Shown: piece by piece, positions 27,312 through 37,019 of the stretch | Numbering within the stretch: position 1 is the stretch's first letter | Layout of the letters: every line of letters starts with the position of its first letter | From: Bacillota bacterium | GTDB lineage: Bacteria; Bacillota; Limnochordia; Darwinibacteriales; DTU012 | DNA: 64,000 bases | NCBI GenBank assembly: GCA_012837335.1 | Contig: DURM01000052.1 | Location: 45,790 to 109,789 of the forward strand | Direction: 5' to 3' | Notes under the pieces: generated by a model | Seen by the model: only the letters and a program-made list of their open reading frames with translations | Databases searched by the model: none | Told to the model about the DNA's origin: nothing | Translations under genes and position numbers: made by a program

Positions 27312-28262
27312 ATGGGTACTATCAAGATTTTGTTCAACTTCAGTTTAAGCATATCAATATTTCTGCTCAGCCTGCGCTTAATGAGCAGCAGCGTCCAAGC
27401 TGTGTTGGGGCGGCGACTGCGGAGACTGCTGGCACTATTAACGTACAATCCGCTCATCAGCCTTGTAACCGGTGCAGTTGTTACAGCAGCCGTGCAGAGC
27501 AGCAGCGCTGTGGCCGCGATTTCGGTAGCTTTGGTTAACGCAGGAGTATTGAGTTTAAAACAAGCCTTCGGAGTAGTTTTAGGTGCTAATATTGGGACTA
27601 CCGTCACTGCCCAGATTGTGGCGTTGGATATGTCCCAACTGGCTGCGCCGCTTATGCTCTGTGGGCTTTTTTTGCTGCCTTGGAATCGTAAAACCTATCA
27701 TTTAGGTGTTGGAATTATCGCGGTAGGCAGCCTATTTATGGGGCTGACTATGTTAAAACTGAGTTTACTGCCGCTGTTAGAGTATGAACTGGTTCGCAGG
27801 GCTCTGATAGAAGTCAGCAGCCATGTAGTTCCGGCTGTATTAGCAGGGTTGCTTATCACTGCTGTCGTGCAGTCGAGCAGCGCGGTGACCAGTGTTGTTA
27901 TTGTTTTAGGCCAAATTCAGGCGATTTCATTGGTAGGAGCAATCGCAATTGCGTTCGGCAGCAATATTGGAACGGTATTAACCACATTGTTGTCCAGCAT
28001 CGGCATGACCAAAGAGTCAAAAGCCACGGCTTATGCCGATCTGGTATTTAACTGCCTTGGAGTATTGATCATGCTTCCTTTCATCCACTACTTTGCTAGT
28101 TTTGTTGCTGGAACCAGTTCGAACTTAGCGCAGCAGATTGCCAATGCGCATACGCTCTTTAACGTAATTACCGCAGTTTTTGCGCTGCTTCTGATTGATC
28201 CATTAACTAAACTTGTCAGCAAAATGGCAGGAATAAGCAGTTCTGGGGAGAAGATTTATTAA
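27312..28262 (+). CDS. Na/Pi-cotransporter family membrane protein
   Basis: 316 residues, eight or so membrane helices in two inverted repeats, each with the family motif QSSSA (AAVQSSSAVAAISVALV and AVVQSSSAVTSVVIVLG) and GANIGTTVTA / GSNIGTVLTT. This is the NptA/PF02690 fold without the PhoU-like C-terminal domain found in longer members. Sodium-phosphate or a related anion is the presumed substrate, unproved. No strong ribosome site before ATG 27312, so expression may depend on upstream translation. Confidence 0.85.
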   Translation: MGTIKILFNFSLSISIFLLSLRLMSSSVQAVLGRRLRRLLALLTYNPLISLVTGAVVTAAVQSSSAVAAISVALVNAGVLSLKQAFGVVLGANIGTTVTAQIVALDMSQLAAPLMLCGLFLLPWNRKTYHLGVGIIAVGSLFMGLTMLKLSLLPLLEYELVRRALIEVSSHVVPAVLAGLLITAVVQSSSAVTSVVIVLGQIQAISLVGAIAIAFGSNIGTVLTTLLSSIGMTKESKATAYADLVFNCLGVLIMLPFIHYFASFVAGTSSNLAQQIANAHTLFNVITAVFALLLIDPLTKLVSKMAGISSSGEKIY

Positions 28263-28286
28263 ATCATTAAATGGGAGTTGGATACC

Positions 28287-29108
28287 GTGAATCTATTCGA
28301 AGCAATTGTTTTGGGTATTGTTCAAGGACTAACAGAATTTCTGCCCGTTAGTTCTTCCGGACACTTAGTTTTGTTCAGCGCAATGTTCAAAATTCAAGAG
28401 CCGGGCATGGTTTTCGAAGTCATGCTTCATTTCGGCACCCTAATTGCCATCTTCCTTGCATTCTGGCCTGATGTAGTAATGTTAGTTAAGTCTGGATTTC
28501 GCCTTCTTACGCATCCTAGAGAGATTGTCAGGCTGGCGAAAGAGGATGAGGGCTGCCGCTTAGTGCTCAGTATCGTTGTCGCTACAATTCCCATCGTAAT
28601 CATTGGACTGCTGTTTAAGGATTGGATTACCGGGCTGTTCAGCTCACCGGTGTTTACCGGAGCTATGCTGCTTGTAACCGGCACGATTCTCTACATTTCT
28701 GATCGGGTGAAGAAAGGTACCCTTGTCATGGAAAAAATGGGGATTTTAGACGCCATTTTTATCGGTCTAGGCCAGGGTTTGGCTGTTCTGCCCGGCATAT
28801 CTCGGTCCGGAACTACCATAGCCGCTGGACTGCTGCGGAAACTAGAGCGCGAAGATGCGGCCAGGTTTTCGTTTTTGCTGAGTATACCCGCAGTGCTCGG
28901 TTCCCAGGTTTTGGCTGTTAAAGACCTGCTTACTTATCCGCTAGCGCAGGATTCGCTTTTGAATATGATAATTGGAACGGTGTTTGCCGCTGTGACCGGC
29001 TTTTTGGCGATCAAACTGCTGTTAAATTTTGTCAGAAGAGGCCGACTCGTTATGTTCTCCTATTACACATGGTTTGTCGGTCTTTTGGTGTTAGTACTCA
29101 GCTTATAA
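28287..29108 (+). CDS. uppP: Undecaprenyl-diphosphatase UppP/BacA
   Basis: 273 residues, multi-pass membrane protein with GLTEFLPVSSSGHL near the N-terminus and PGISRSGTT near residue 170, the two active-site motifs of UppP. It recycles the lipid carrier for peptidoglycan and other wall glycans. GTG 28287 follows GGGAG by nine bases; TTG 28278 is too near. Confidence 0.96.
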   Translation: MNLFEAIVLGIVQGLTEFLPVSSSGHLVLFSAMFKIQEPGMVFEVMLHFGTLIAIFLAFWPDVVMLVKSGFRLLTHPREIVRLAKEDEGCRLVLSIVVATIPIVIIGLLFKDWITGLFSSPVFTGAMLLVTGTILYISDRVKKGTLVMEKMGILDAIFIGLGQGLAVLPGISRSGTTIAAGLLRKLEREDAARFSFLLSIPAVLGSQVLAVKDLLTYPLAQDSLLNMIIGTVFAAVTGFLAIKLLLNFVRRGRLVMFSYYTWFVGLLVLVLSL

Positions 29109-29170
29109 AAAGCAGGAAAGCGGAGAAAAATAGCGAAGTTTGTACGAGAGAGGTTTAGGAGAGATTGAAA

Positions 29171-29845
29171 ATGGATTTGGCGCACAATTTGGAGATTATT
29201 CGCAGTAGGATTGCTCAAGCATGCGCTCGCGTTAACCGCGATCCGCAGTCGGTTCAATTAGTTGCTGTGACCAAAACGGTTGATGACAATGTGGTTCAAC
29301 AGCTGATTGAACTTGGTGTAAACATATTTGGGGAAAACAGAGCTCAGCAGGGAAAACAGCGCAGTGAAGCTTTTTCCCAATCCGAATGGCATTTAATCGG
29401 AACTCTGCAGACAAATAAGGTAAAGCTCTGCAGGAATTTCGGTTTGATTCATTCTCTGGACCGCCTAAAACTTGCCCATGAGCTTGATAAGCACGCTGAG
29501 CAGTGGGACAAGCAGATAGATGTTTTGATTCAGGTGAATATTTCCAATGAACCTTCCAAGCACGGTCTTAAGCCGCAGGAAGTAATCGGTTTTGCAGAAA
29601 TGGTCACTAGGGAGTGTCATCACTTAAATCTGCGTGGTTTGATGGGAATGGCACCTTTTGTTGAACCCGAAGCTGCTCGCCCATATTTTCGCGAGCTGGC
29701 ACAGCTGCATCAAAGGCTGATAACAGAAGTAAAAGCGGATGCAGGTATATTGTCGATGGGGATGAGCAATGATTTTGAAGTAGCGATTGAGGAAGGAGCT
29801 ACTATGGTCCGAATCGGTTCAGCTTTATTTACAGAGGGGGATTAG
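29171..29845 (+). CDS. yggS: YggS/YlmE family PLP-binding protein
   Basis: 224 residues; alanine racemase-like barrel with the PLP Lys in QLVAVTKTV (about 35), FGENRAQQ, HLIGTLQTNK, and the phosphate-binding SMGMSNDFEVAIEEGATMVRIGSALF at the end. PLP homeostasis protein, non-enzymatic. First gene of the ylmEFGH-divIVA cluster. ATG 29171 follows TAGGAGAGA. Confidence 0.95.
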   Translation: MDLAHNLEIIRSRIAQACARVNRDPQSVQLVAVTKTVDDNVVQQLIELGVNIFGENRAQQGKQRSEAFSQSEWHLIGTLQTNKVKLCRNFGLIHSLDRLKLAHELDKHAEQWDKQIDVLIQVNISNEPSKHGLKPQEVIGFAEMVTRECHHLNLRGLMGMAPFVEPEAARPYFRELAQLHQRLITEVKADAGILSMGMSNDFEVAIEEGATMVRIGSALFTEGD

Positions 29846-29847
29846 CT

Positions 29848-30291
29848 ATGGCTTCCGTTTTTGATAAAGTATTGACCTTGCTGGGGGTTCGTGGAGAACC
29901 CGAAGAAGAGGAACAAAAGCAAGTGGAAGTTGTTTCTAAACAGCGTGAAACCAGCAGACCCGTCCGCAGGGGTAATTTGATCAGTCTGGACGGAGGTGGA
30001 GGTGCAAAACCAATTAGGATTATAGTGATTGAGCCGGTGGAGTTCGAAGAGGTACGCACCTATGTAGACCACTTGAAAAACAAAAACCCCCTGATTGTGC
30101 GTTTGACTCATATGGATGTTCACGAAGCCAGAAGAATTGTGGATTTTATGAGTGGTGCCACCTACGCCATTGACGGCAATATGCGCAAACTGGGGGATAT
30201 GATCTTTTTCTTTGCACCACAGTCAGTAACTATTGAAGGTGAAATTGAGCCCGATCTGTTTGATCTGGGCGATCTGAACGAGGAGTTATAG
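29848..30291 (+). CDS. sepF: Cell division protein SepF
   Basis: 147 residues. N-terminal amphipathic membrane-binding segment, then a charged linker (about 20-55, EPEEEEQKQVEVV) and the SepF globular domain (about 60-135) ending with the family stretch FMSGATYAIDGNMRKLGDMIFFFAP. Anchors and bundles FtsZ at the septum. Follows yggS by two bases as in Bacillus (ylmE-ylmF). Confidence 0.96.
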   Translation: MASVFDKVLTLLGVRGEPEEEEQKQVEVVSKQRETSRPVRRGNLISLDGGGGAKPIRIIVIEPVEFEEVRTYVDHLKNKNPLIVRLTHMDVHEARRIVDFMSGATYAIDGNMRKLGDMIFFFAPQSVTIEGEIEPDLFDLGDLNEEL

Positions 30292-30296
30292 CAGCT

Positions 30297-30560
30297 ATGG
30301 CGCTCTTGGGTTTAGTTAACAGTTTATTTCGAGCATATGAGTTAATTTTACTGGTGCGGGTCATTTTAACCTGGATCCCTAATCTTGATCCCACTCATCC
30401 CGTGGTTCAGTTTCTTTACCGCGCAACTGAACCGGTGCTGCGTCCGATTCGAAATCTGATGCCTCCCGGTCCGCTGGATTTTTCACCTTTAATTGCATTC
30501 ATACTGCTGCAGATTGTTAGAGAAATTGTGTTTAGGATCATAATTGCGTTCTTGTTTTAA
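30297..30560 (+). CDS. yggT: YggT family membrane protein
   Basis: 87 residues, two membrane helices around the motif VILTWIPNLDPTHPVVQFLYRATEPVLRPIRNLMP, the usual YggT signature. Linked to envelope organisation and division (YlmG in Bacillus, chloroplast homologues in nucleoid distribution); exact role unknown. Between sepF and ylmH. Confidence 0.92.
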   Translation: MALLGLVNSLFRAYELILLVRVILTWIPNLDPTHPVVQFLYRATEPVLRPIRNLMPPGPLDFSPLIAFILLQIVREIVFRIIIAFLF

Positions 30561-30575
30561 TAGGGAGGATTATTG

Positions 30576-31361
30576 GTGGATAGAGAGAGACTCACGTCGC
30601 ATCTGCAGGGAGAGCATGAGAAGCAGATTGGAATTAAAGCAATAGACGCGGCTGAATTGGCATGGAAAACCAATCGTCCGCAGGTAACTGACTTTTATGA
30701 CCCTTATGAACAGAAAGTAGCCAGAAGCGTGCTGTCCGCGTTAGTCGAAGTAAATGCGCTTGCATTCGGAGGCTACCGACAGGCGGAACGGGCTCGGCTG
30801 GTTATTTATCCCCAATTTTTCTTGACTGAGACTATCGAATCGCCGGTCAGAGTGATTCAGGCGCGAGGCAATTTTAACTTTGTGAACGTGTCTCACCGCG
30901 ATTACTTGGGTTCGCTGATGGGCTTGGGAATTAAACGCGAAAAGATTGGCGATATTATCTGTCTTGATGATGGATGTCAGGTTGTTGTCGCCAGTGAAAT
31001 CGCGGATTATCTGCTTACCCACTGGAATCAAGTGCATCAGGTCAGCCTTACTGTTACCGAAATAGATCCGGAGCAGATTAACGTTGCGCCGGAGCGGGTT
31101 AAGGAAATCAAAACAACCGTGGCTTCTATGCGCTTGGATGCGATAGCTGCCTCAGGATTTGGCACATCGCGAACGAAGATGGCAAGAGAAGTCAAGAATG
31201 AGCGGGTTAAAGTGAACTGGAAAACAGTAACGAACCCAGCTCACGAGATTAATCAGGGTGATGTCCTTTCGATTCGCGGGCGGGGACGAGTTGTGGTGGA
31301 GCAGATTACCGGCACTACCAAAAAGGGCAGAATTGGACTTGTTTTAAAGCGGATGATGTAA
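30576..31361 (+). CDS. ylmH: YlmH family RNA-binding protein (S4 domain)
   Basis: 261 residues. N-terminal alpha/beta part (about 1-175, GYRQAERARLVIYP) and a C-terminal S4 domain (about 180-255, LDAIAASGFGTSRTKMAREV...VKVNWKTVTNP). The family binds stalled 50S ribosome products and helps rescue them in Bacillus. GTG 30576 lies seven bases after GGAGG and is preferred to TTG 30573. Confidence 0.93.
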   Translation: MDRERLTSHLQGEHEKQIGIKAIDAAELAWKTNRPQVTDFYDPYEQKVARSVLSALVEVNALAFGGYRQAERARLVIYPQFFLTETIESPVRVIQARGNFNFVNVSHRDYLGSLMGLGIKREKIGDIICLDDGCQVVVASEIADYLLTHWNQVHQVSLTVTEIDPEQINVAPERVKEIKTTVASMRLDAIAASGFGTSRTKMAREVKNERVKVNWKTVTNPAHEINQGDVLSIRGRGRVVVEQITGTTKKGRIGLVLKRMM

Positions 31362-31393
31362 GGTTAAGAAATGAGTGGAGGGATAGGAGACCG

Positions 31394-31954
31394 ATGCTGA
31401 GACCTATTGACATTCACAATGCGGAGTTTAAGCGTTCATTCAGGGGCTACAATGAGGAAGAGGTTGATGAGTTTTTATCCAGGATTGTGAGCGAATATGA
31501 AAATGTAGTTCAGCAGAACAAAGATTTGAAGGAAGAGATTAAGAAGCTGGAGGAAGAACTGCGGCAGTTCCAAAACAAAGAATCAGACATTTACGGTCTG
31601 ATAACGCTCACCCGTGAAACTGTGTCGGAGGCGAAAGAAGTTGCCAATCAGCAGGCGCAGTCAATCATCGATGAAGCCAATCTTAAGGCAAAAGTGATCA
31701 TCGACGAGGCAAAGTTTAAAGCAAAACAGATACTGCAGGAAAATACTGAGCAACTTGAACAGCTGCAGCAGAAAGTTCGCAGATTGTCTGAGGTGGAAGC
31801 AGCGTTTAAGCAGAAAATGCGGCAGCTTATGGAAACGATTTGGGCTATGTTGGAAGATGTAAAGATTACTGAAATCAAACAGCAGGATGAATCGGCTGCA
31901 ACACGAGTTTATGAGGACCTAGCAGCGGAGGTCGAGCTTCTCAGTGAAGAATAA
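31394..31954 (+). CDS. divIVA: DivIVA cell division/polarity protein
   Basis: 186 residues. Begins with the DivIVA membrane-binding domain (MLRPIDIHNAEFKRSFRGYNEEEVDEFL), then a long coiled coil (about 30-165) rich in Glu, Lys and Gln. Recognises negative membrane curvature at poles and septa. Last gene of the yggS-sepF-yggT-ylmH-divIVA set, ending in a terminator. Confidence 0.96.
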   Translation: MLRPIDIHNAEFKRSFRGYNEEEVDEFLSRIVSEYENVVQQNKDLKEEIKKLEEELRQFQNKESDIYGLITLTRETVSEAKEVANQQAQSIIDEANLKAKVIIDEAKFKAKQILQENTEQLEQLQQKVRRLSEVEAAFKQKMRQLMETIWAMLEDVKITEIKQQDESAATRVYEDLAAEVELLSEE

Positions 31955-31962
31955 CAAAATAA

Positions 31963-31990
31963 CCTCGCTCTAACCAGAGCGGGGTTTTTT
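31963..31990 (+). terminator. Terminator after divIVA
   Basis: CCTCGCTCT / AGAGCGGGG stem (one T-G pair), AACC loop, six T. Ends 34 bases before proB. Confidence 0.9.
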
Positions 31991-32024
31991 CTAAATCAGT
32001 CAAGCTTAACGCGAAGGAAGATGA

Positions 32025-33185
32025 ATGGTGAAATATAAGCGCATCGTGGTCAAAATTGGAAGCAGTTCTCTAACTCATGATAGCGGAAAACTCAACCTTC
32101 AGCGAATCGACCATTTTATTCGTCAACTGGTAGATCTAAAAAACCAGGGCAGGGAGGTGATTTTTGTCACTTCAGGTGCGGTCGGTGCAGGAATGGGAGC
32201 CTTGGGAATGAAAGACAGGCCGCAGCTTATTCCGGAACAGCAGGCAGCTGCTGCGGTGGGACAAGCGCAGTTGATGGCTGTTTACAACCGATTTCTGCGG
32301 GAGTACGGGGAAATAGGGGCTCAGATTCTGCTGACAGCAGGTGATCTGGAAAATAGGCAGCGCTATCTAAATGCCTACAATACAATGACCTGCCTGTTAA
32401 GAAGGGGCGTTATTCCGATTATTAACGAGAACGATACGGTTGCGACTGAAGAAATTAAGTTTGGTGACAATGATACTCTCTCTGCTTTGGTAGCGGGAAT
32501 GGCAGATGCGGAACTACTAATTATTCTATCGGACATTGATGGTCTCTATGACGGAGACCCGCGCCAAAACAGCGCTGCTAAGAAGATTGATAAAGTGGAG
32601 AGAATCAGTCCGCAGATAGAGGCTTTGGCCAAAGGACGGGGCAGTCGACTGGGAACGGGCGGAATGCAGACGAAGATTAGTGCAGCTAAGATCGCGGTCA
32701 ATTCGGGGATTATAACCGTTATCGGTCCCGCTCACCACGAGTATGTCATTCCCAAAATTGTAGCTATGCTGGAGCATGGCAACGATTATTCTATTGGAAC
32801 AACTTTTTTGCCAGGCGTTTATGCCCTAAGTAAACGCAAGCACTGGCTGATGTATGGTCAAAATGCCAGCGGCACCTTAGTTGTGGATGAAGGAGCTGAA
32901 GAAGCCCTGCTGGTTAGGGGAAAAAGTCTTCTGCCGGGAGGCATAGTTGCTGTCGAGGGTAGTTTTCAGCACGGAGATTTGGTAAAGGTTGTAAACGAAA
33001 AGGGAGCTTTGGTGGGTAAGGGATTAGTAAATTATTCGTCCGCAGAGATTGATCAGATTAAAGGCCGCCATTCAAGGGAGATCGATTCAATTCTGGGTTT
33101 CAGCTGCGGTGCGGATGTGATTCACCGCGATAATCTGGCAGTAAGCTGTGAAATTGTAAATTCTGCAAAGGAGGAAAAGCAGTGA
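32025..33185 (+). CDS. proB: Glutamate 5-kinase
   Basis: 386 residues. Amino acid kinase domain (about 1-260: VVKIGSSSLT, VTSGAVGAGM, NENDTVATEEIKFGDND, DIDGLYDGDP, LGTGGMQTKISAA) and a C-terminal PUA domain (about 285-370). First step of proline synthesis. Only 34 bases separate it from the divIVA terminator and no clear promoter fits there, so its promoter may lie in divIVA or the gene depends on read-through. Confidence 0.96.
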   Translation: MVKYKRIVVKIGSSSLTHDSGKLNLQRIDHFIRQLVDLKNQGREVIFVTSGAVGAGMGALGMKDRPQLIPEQQAAAAVGQAQLMAVYNRFLREYGEIGAQILLTAGDLENRQRYLNAYNTMTCLLRRGVIPIINENDTVATEEIKFGDNDTLSALVAGMADAELLIILSDIDGLYDGDPRQNSAAKKIDKVERISPQIEALAKGRGSRLGTGGMQTKISAAKIAVNSGIITVIGPAHHEYVIPKIVAMLEHGNDYSIGTTFLPGVYALSKRKHWLMYGQNASGTLVVDEGAEEALLVRGKSLLPGGIVAVEGSFQHGDLVKVVNEKGALVGKGLVNYSSAEIDQIKGRHSREIDSILGFSCGADVIHRDNLAVSCEIVNSAKEEKQ

Positions 33186-34438
33186 GTATCCAAAGTGAGC
33201 TGATTGCTCTGGCAGAAGAGTCTAAGAAGGCAGCGCAAATCCTAGCGACTGCTTCAACCGATGTGAAAAACCGAGCTTTAGAAGCAATCGCTGAAGCGCT
33301 GGAGAACTCCAGTGACCGGATTATCCTTGAGAACACCAAGGATCTAGAATCTGGTAAGGCAGCAGGTTTAAGCAGTGCTCTCTTGGATCGGCTGAAACTC
33401 GATGAAACCAGAATCAAGGCCATGGCAGATGGACTGCGTGAGATAATTCAGCTGAAAGACCCGATTGGCGATATAACCGAGATGTGGACGAGACCCAATG
33501 GCCTGCAGGTCGGAAAAATGCGCGTACCTTTAGGTGTAATTGGCATTATTTACGAAGCAAGGCCAAATGTCACTATTGATGCCGCGGGTTTGTGTCTAAA
33601 GTCGGGGAACGCAGTTATTCTGCGGGGCGGCTCGGAAGCTATTAATTCCAATCGAGTTTTAGCCAAAATTGCAGCTGAGGCTGCTGCTGCCTGCGGACTA
33701 CCTGCCGCTGCAGTGCAGCTGGTTCAAACTACAGACAGAGAAGCGGTTTCAGTTCTTTTGGGCCTCAATGAATACTTAGATGTGCTTATTCCCCGCGGTG
33801 GAGCAGGTTTGATCCGGAGAGTGATCAACGAGGCCAAAGTTCCGGTTATCCAGACTGGCACCGGTAACTGCCATATCTATGTTGATCGCTCGGCTGATCT
33901 GCAGATGGCGCTGGATATTGTTGTAAATGCAAAGATCAGCCGTCCCGGAGTTTGCAACGCAGTGGAAACCCTGTTGGTACATGAAGCAGCGGCTGAGGCG
34001 TTGCTTCCGAGGCTCGGAGACGCCTTGCGGCAGCATAATGTAGAAATGCGTGGGTGCTCAAAAACTAGAGCGCTGCTGCCCGAAGCTAAGCCCGCCCAGG
34101 AGGATGATTGGCATGAAGAGTACCTAGATTACATATTAGCGATCAAAATTGTCTCAACCTTTACAGAGGCTGTGGAGCATATCAATTTTTACGGTACTAA
34201 GCACTCAGAAGCCATCATTACTAATGATTACAGCTTAAGTCAGCGGTTTTTGAGAGAGGTTGATGCTGCAGCGGTTTATGTTAACGCTTCCACCCGGTTT
34301 ACCGATGGCAACCAGTTTGGGTTAGGAGCAGAAATGGGGATCAGCACTCAAAAACTCCACGCGCGGGGTCCAATGGGTTTAAATGAGTTGACTACAAATA
34401 AATATGTGATTCTTGGACAGGGTCACATTCGCAGATGA
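33182..34438 (+). CDS. proA: Gamma-glutamyl phosphate reductase
   Basis: 418 residues, GTG start overlapping proB by four bases. Aldehyde dehydrogenase fold with VPLGVIGIIYEARPNVT, the catalytic Cys in SRPGVCNAVET and the C-terminal FGLGAEMGISTQKLHARGPMG segment. Second step of proline synthesis, coupled to ProB. Confidence 0.97.
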   Translation: MSIQSELIALAEESKKAAQILATASTDVKNRALEAIAEALENSSDRIILENTKDLESGKAAGLSSALLDRLKLDETRIKAMADGLREIIQLKDPIGDITEMWTRPNGLQVGKMRVPLGVIGIIYEARPNVTIDAAGLCLKSGNAVILRGGSEAINSNRVLAKIAAEAAAACGLPAAAVQLVQTTDREAVSVLLGLNEYLDVLIPRGGAGLIRRVINEAKVPVIQTGTGNCHIYVDRSADLQMALDIVVNAKISRPGVCNAVETLLVHEAAAEALLPRLGDALRQHNVEMRGCSKTRALLPEAKPAQEDDWHEEYLDYILAIKIVSTFTEAVEHINFYGTKHSEAIITNDYSLSQRFLREVDAAAVYVNASTRFTDGNQFGLGAEMGISTQKLHARGPMGLNELTTNKYVILGQGHIRR

Positions 34439-34451
34439 GGAGCGGTATGCT

Positions 34452-35255
34452 GTGAGAATCTGTCTGATTGGTTTAGGGAAAATGGGTTCTGCTCTTCTGA
34501 AAGGGATTGTTGATGCCGGGCTCTTCATGCCGGAACAGATTACAGCCTGCGATCCGCTGCTCGTGGAAGCAGAAAACAACCTAGAATACTTTGGTATCAG
34601 GACTTGCAAAGATCTTGCAGAAGCTGTGATCCAGTCCGATCTAATCATTTTGGCTGTAAAACCTCAGGTTTTTACTGAGATAGCCGGGAGCCTAGCTCAG
34701 ATTGTTAAAGATAAGCTTGTTGTTTCAATCATGGCCGGTCTGTCTACAACTAAGCTTCGCCTAGCCTTAGGCGAAACTAGCAGGATAGTCCGAGTAATGC
34801 CTAACACTCCTGTCCTGATTAACGCCGGAGTCTCGGCAGTGACTGCGGGACCGGAAATCGATGAGCAGGAGCTGCAGCTTGTCACCAAGATTTTTTCTAC
34901 TCTTGGAGAAGTTGTAGAGGTCGATGAAGGCCTAATGGATGCAGTCACTGGGTTAAGCGGCAGCGGTCCAGCCTATATCTATGTGCTGATAGAGGCGATG
35001 GCTGATGGAGCAGTTGCAGCGGGTCTGCCCCGGGAGTTAGCCCTGAAATTAGCAGCCCTTACTGTTAAGGGCGCTGCTCAAATGGTTCTGGAGACAGGAT
35101 GGCATCCCGGTGCCCTCAAGGATATGGTTACTTCGCCAGCTGGCACCACGATCAGGGGTTTGGAAGTGCTGGAAGAGCAGGGGTTCCGTTTTGCTGCTAT
35201 GAAGGCAATTAAGGCTGGTGCAGAGCGCTCACGGGAGCTGAACCGCATAGAATAA
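34452..35255 (+). CDS. proC: Pyrroline-5-carboxylate reductase
   Basis: 267 residues. NADP-binding GLGKMGSALLKG at the N-terminus, RVMPNTPVLINAG and the signature SGSGPAYIYVLIEAMADGAVAAGLPR. Last step of proline synthesis; completes a proBAC operon. GTG 34452 is chosen: GAGGAGCGG precedes it and the protein then begins at the Rossmann strand; the longer frame from 34413 reads back into proA. Confidence 0.96.
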   Translation: MRICLIGLGKMGSALLKGIVDAGLFMPEQITACDPLLVEAENNLEYFGIRTCKDLAEAVIQSDLIILAVKPQVFTEIAGSLAQIVKDKLVVSIMAGLSTTKLRLALGETSRIVRVMPNTPVLINAGVSAVTAGPEIDEQELQLVTKIFSTLGEVVEVDEGLMDAVTGLSGSGPAYIYVLIEAMADGAVAAGLPRELALKLAALTVKGAAQMVLETGWHPGALKDMVTSPAGTTIRGLEVLEEQGFRFAAMKAIKAGAERSRELNRIE

Positions 35256-35268
35256 CAAGAAAAGTCTC

Positions 35269-35297
35269 TTGACATTCCTGCCTATTAATGGCAAAAT
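35269..35297 (+). promoter_or_regulatory. Putative sigmaA promoter of the chemoreceptor gene
   Basis: TTGACA, 17 bases, CAAAAT. The -10 box lies across ATG 35288, which supports the downstream start at 35342. No sigmaD (flagellar) consensus is seen. Confidence 0.5.
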
Positions 35298-35341
35298 TCG
35301 AAACGTATGTTGAATATACGCAGAAAAATGGAGGCAGTTCA

Positions 35342-36955
35342 ATGAAAAACAGGCGAAAATTCACCATGAAGCGGATGTCGATTAAAAATGTCAGTGTTCG
35401 CAACAAACTCAGATTAGGATTTTTTGCTTTGATTGTGGTATTCTTAATCAGCTCGGCCTATACAGTTTTCTCGTTATACAGCGTAAATGATTTGCTTGAT
35501 CAGCAAGCGCAGATGATTGACCAAGTGGATCAAATCATGGAGTTATCAGCTGTGATACACAAAAAAGGCATCTCTGTGCGAGATTTTGTGATAACAGAAG
35601 AATCTACATATGTGCTGCAGTCGACAGATTACTCCAAAGCAGCCCACGAAATAATTGCTGCTCTGGGAGAAACCATCTACGATGTAGAGGGATTAGAAGA
35701 TCAAGCAGCTTACTTAGATCAGATTAAAGCATTAACGGATCAATATGATACCATCGTGAATCACATGACCATGGCTGTGGATTTCGGTGATCCTATCAGC
35801 ATGAGCGATTATCAGAAGCTGAATGTATTGTTAGATGAGATTATCGCTAGCGGCCAGGAGCTGAAGGAGTTGTTTGAAGCGGAGCGCGACCAAGCGCATA
35901 ATGACACACTCGCGTACGTAGCTACGACTCAGTATACCAATTTCGTATTACTGATCGTGTCTGCCATCTTGGGAATAGTTTTGGCAACTCTCATTTCCTC
36001 TGCGATCGCGAAACCTTTAGAAGGTATGGTCCGCTTTAGCGATGAGATTGCCAGCGGTAATCTAACTGTTAAGGACCTGACACTGGGTAATGATGAGCTC
36101 GGCAAACTCGGCCTGTCTCTAAGCAAAATGAAGACTGAATTAACCAGGGTAATCGGTGCAATTATTAATACAACTAAAGACGTGGAAATATACAGTGAAG
36201 AGCTAGCAGCCTCGTCCAATGAGGTTAGCGCTTCTATTGAAGAGGTTGCCAGCACTACCAATCAGTTTGCCAGCACCACTGAAGAAATCAGCGGAAGAGC
36301 CAATCAGATGTCGAGTTTTGCTAATGAGGTTTCTACAAAAGCTTCTTCCAGTATTGATTTCTTAGAGAAGGCAGTCAGCCAGATTTCTGAGACTGAAGCA
36401 GTGGTTGTGGAGCTGACCAAAACCGTGGAGCAGCTGGGAGTGCGCTCGTCAGAAATCAGCAGAATCTTAGACATGATCAATGAGGTTGCAGACCAAACAA
36501 ATCTTTTGGCTCTCAACGCAGCCATAGAAGCGGCTCGGGCTGGCGAGCACGGACGGGGCTTTGCTGTGGTAGCAGATGAAGTCCGCAAGCTCGCTGAGCA
36601 GACAGGGCGTGCAACTGTAGAAATTGCTGAATTGATTACCGGCATCCAGCAGGATACTAATCTAGCTGTTGTGCGAACTGCATCGGGTGCTAAACAGCTC
36701 CAGGACGGTACCCAGCAGTTAAATGTAGCTCAAAGCAATATCCAGGAAATGGAGCAGCTGATTTTAGAACTAATCGACCAGATTCAAGAGATCACTGCAG
36801 CAACTACCGAAATCAGCTCCGGATCTCAAAATATTGCTAGTGCTACCGAAGAGCAGAGTGCTACTCTAGAAGAAATTTCCAATACAAGTGAGCAGTTAAA
36901 GACGATTGCTGGCAAGTTATCTGATGTTGTCAGTCTCTTTCAGATTGGTGAATAA
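35342..36955 (+). CDS. Methyl-accepting chemotaxis protein
   Basis: 537 residues from ATG 35342 behind GGAGG. Layout: membrane helix (about 23-45), four-helix-bundle sensor outside (about 46-190), second helix (about 193-215), HAMP (about 216-268), cytoplasmic signalling coiled coil with the hairpin [20 protein letters not shown] (about 400-420). The sensed ligand cannot be inferred. Single gene inserted between proC and the ileS leader; no other chemotaxis or flagellar genes in the window. Confidence 0.93.
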   Translation: MKNRRKFTMKRMSIKNVSVRNKLRLGFFALIVVFLISSAYTVFSLYSVNDLLDQQAQMIDQVDQIMELSAVIHKKGISVRDFVITEESTYVLQSTDYSKAAHEIIAALGETIYDVEGLEDQAAYLDQIKALTDQYDTIVNHMTMAVDFGDPISMSDYQKLNVLLDEIIASGQELKELFEAERDQAHNDTLAYVATTQYTNFVLLIVSAILGIVLATLISSAIAKPLEGMVRFSDEIASGNLTVKDLTLGNDELGKLGLSLSKMKTELTRVIGAIINTTKDVEIYSEELAASSNEVSASIEEVASTTNQFASTTEEISGRANQMSSFANEVSTKASSSIDFLEKAVSQISETEAVVVELTKTVEQLGVRSSEISRILDMINEVADQTNLLALNAAIEAARAGEHGRGFAVVADEVRKLAEQTGRATVEIAELITGIQQDTNLAVVRTASGAKQLQDGTQQLNVAQSNIQEMEQLILELIDQIQEITAATTEISSGSQNIASATEEQSATLEEISNTSEQLKTIAGKLSDVVSLFQIGE

Positions 36956-36963
36956 CTCGGGGG

Positions 36964-36985
36964 GGCAGCGGCAAAAGCCGCTGCC
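36964..36985 (+). terminator. Hairpin after the chemoreceptor gene
   Basis: GGCAGCGGC / GCCGCTGCC perfect 9-bp GC-rich stem with AAAA loop, but followed by TTGACT (the -35 of the next promoter) and not by a T-run. Likely a terminator of moderate strength. Confidence 0.6.
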
Positions 36986-37014
36986 TTGACTCCGGTCATT
37001 TTATTCAGTATAAT
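36986..37014 (+). promoter_or_regulatory. SigmaA promoter of ileS
   Basis: TTGACT, 17 bases, TATAAT. Drives the ileS T-box leader. Confidence 0.85.
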
Positions 37015-37019
37015 TGATG

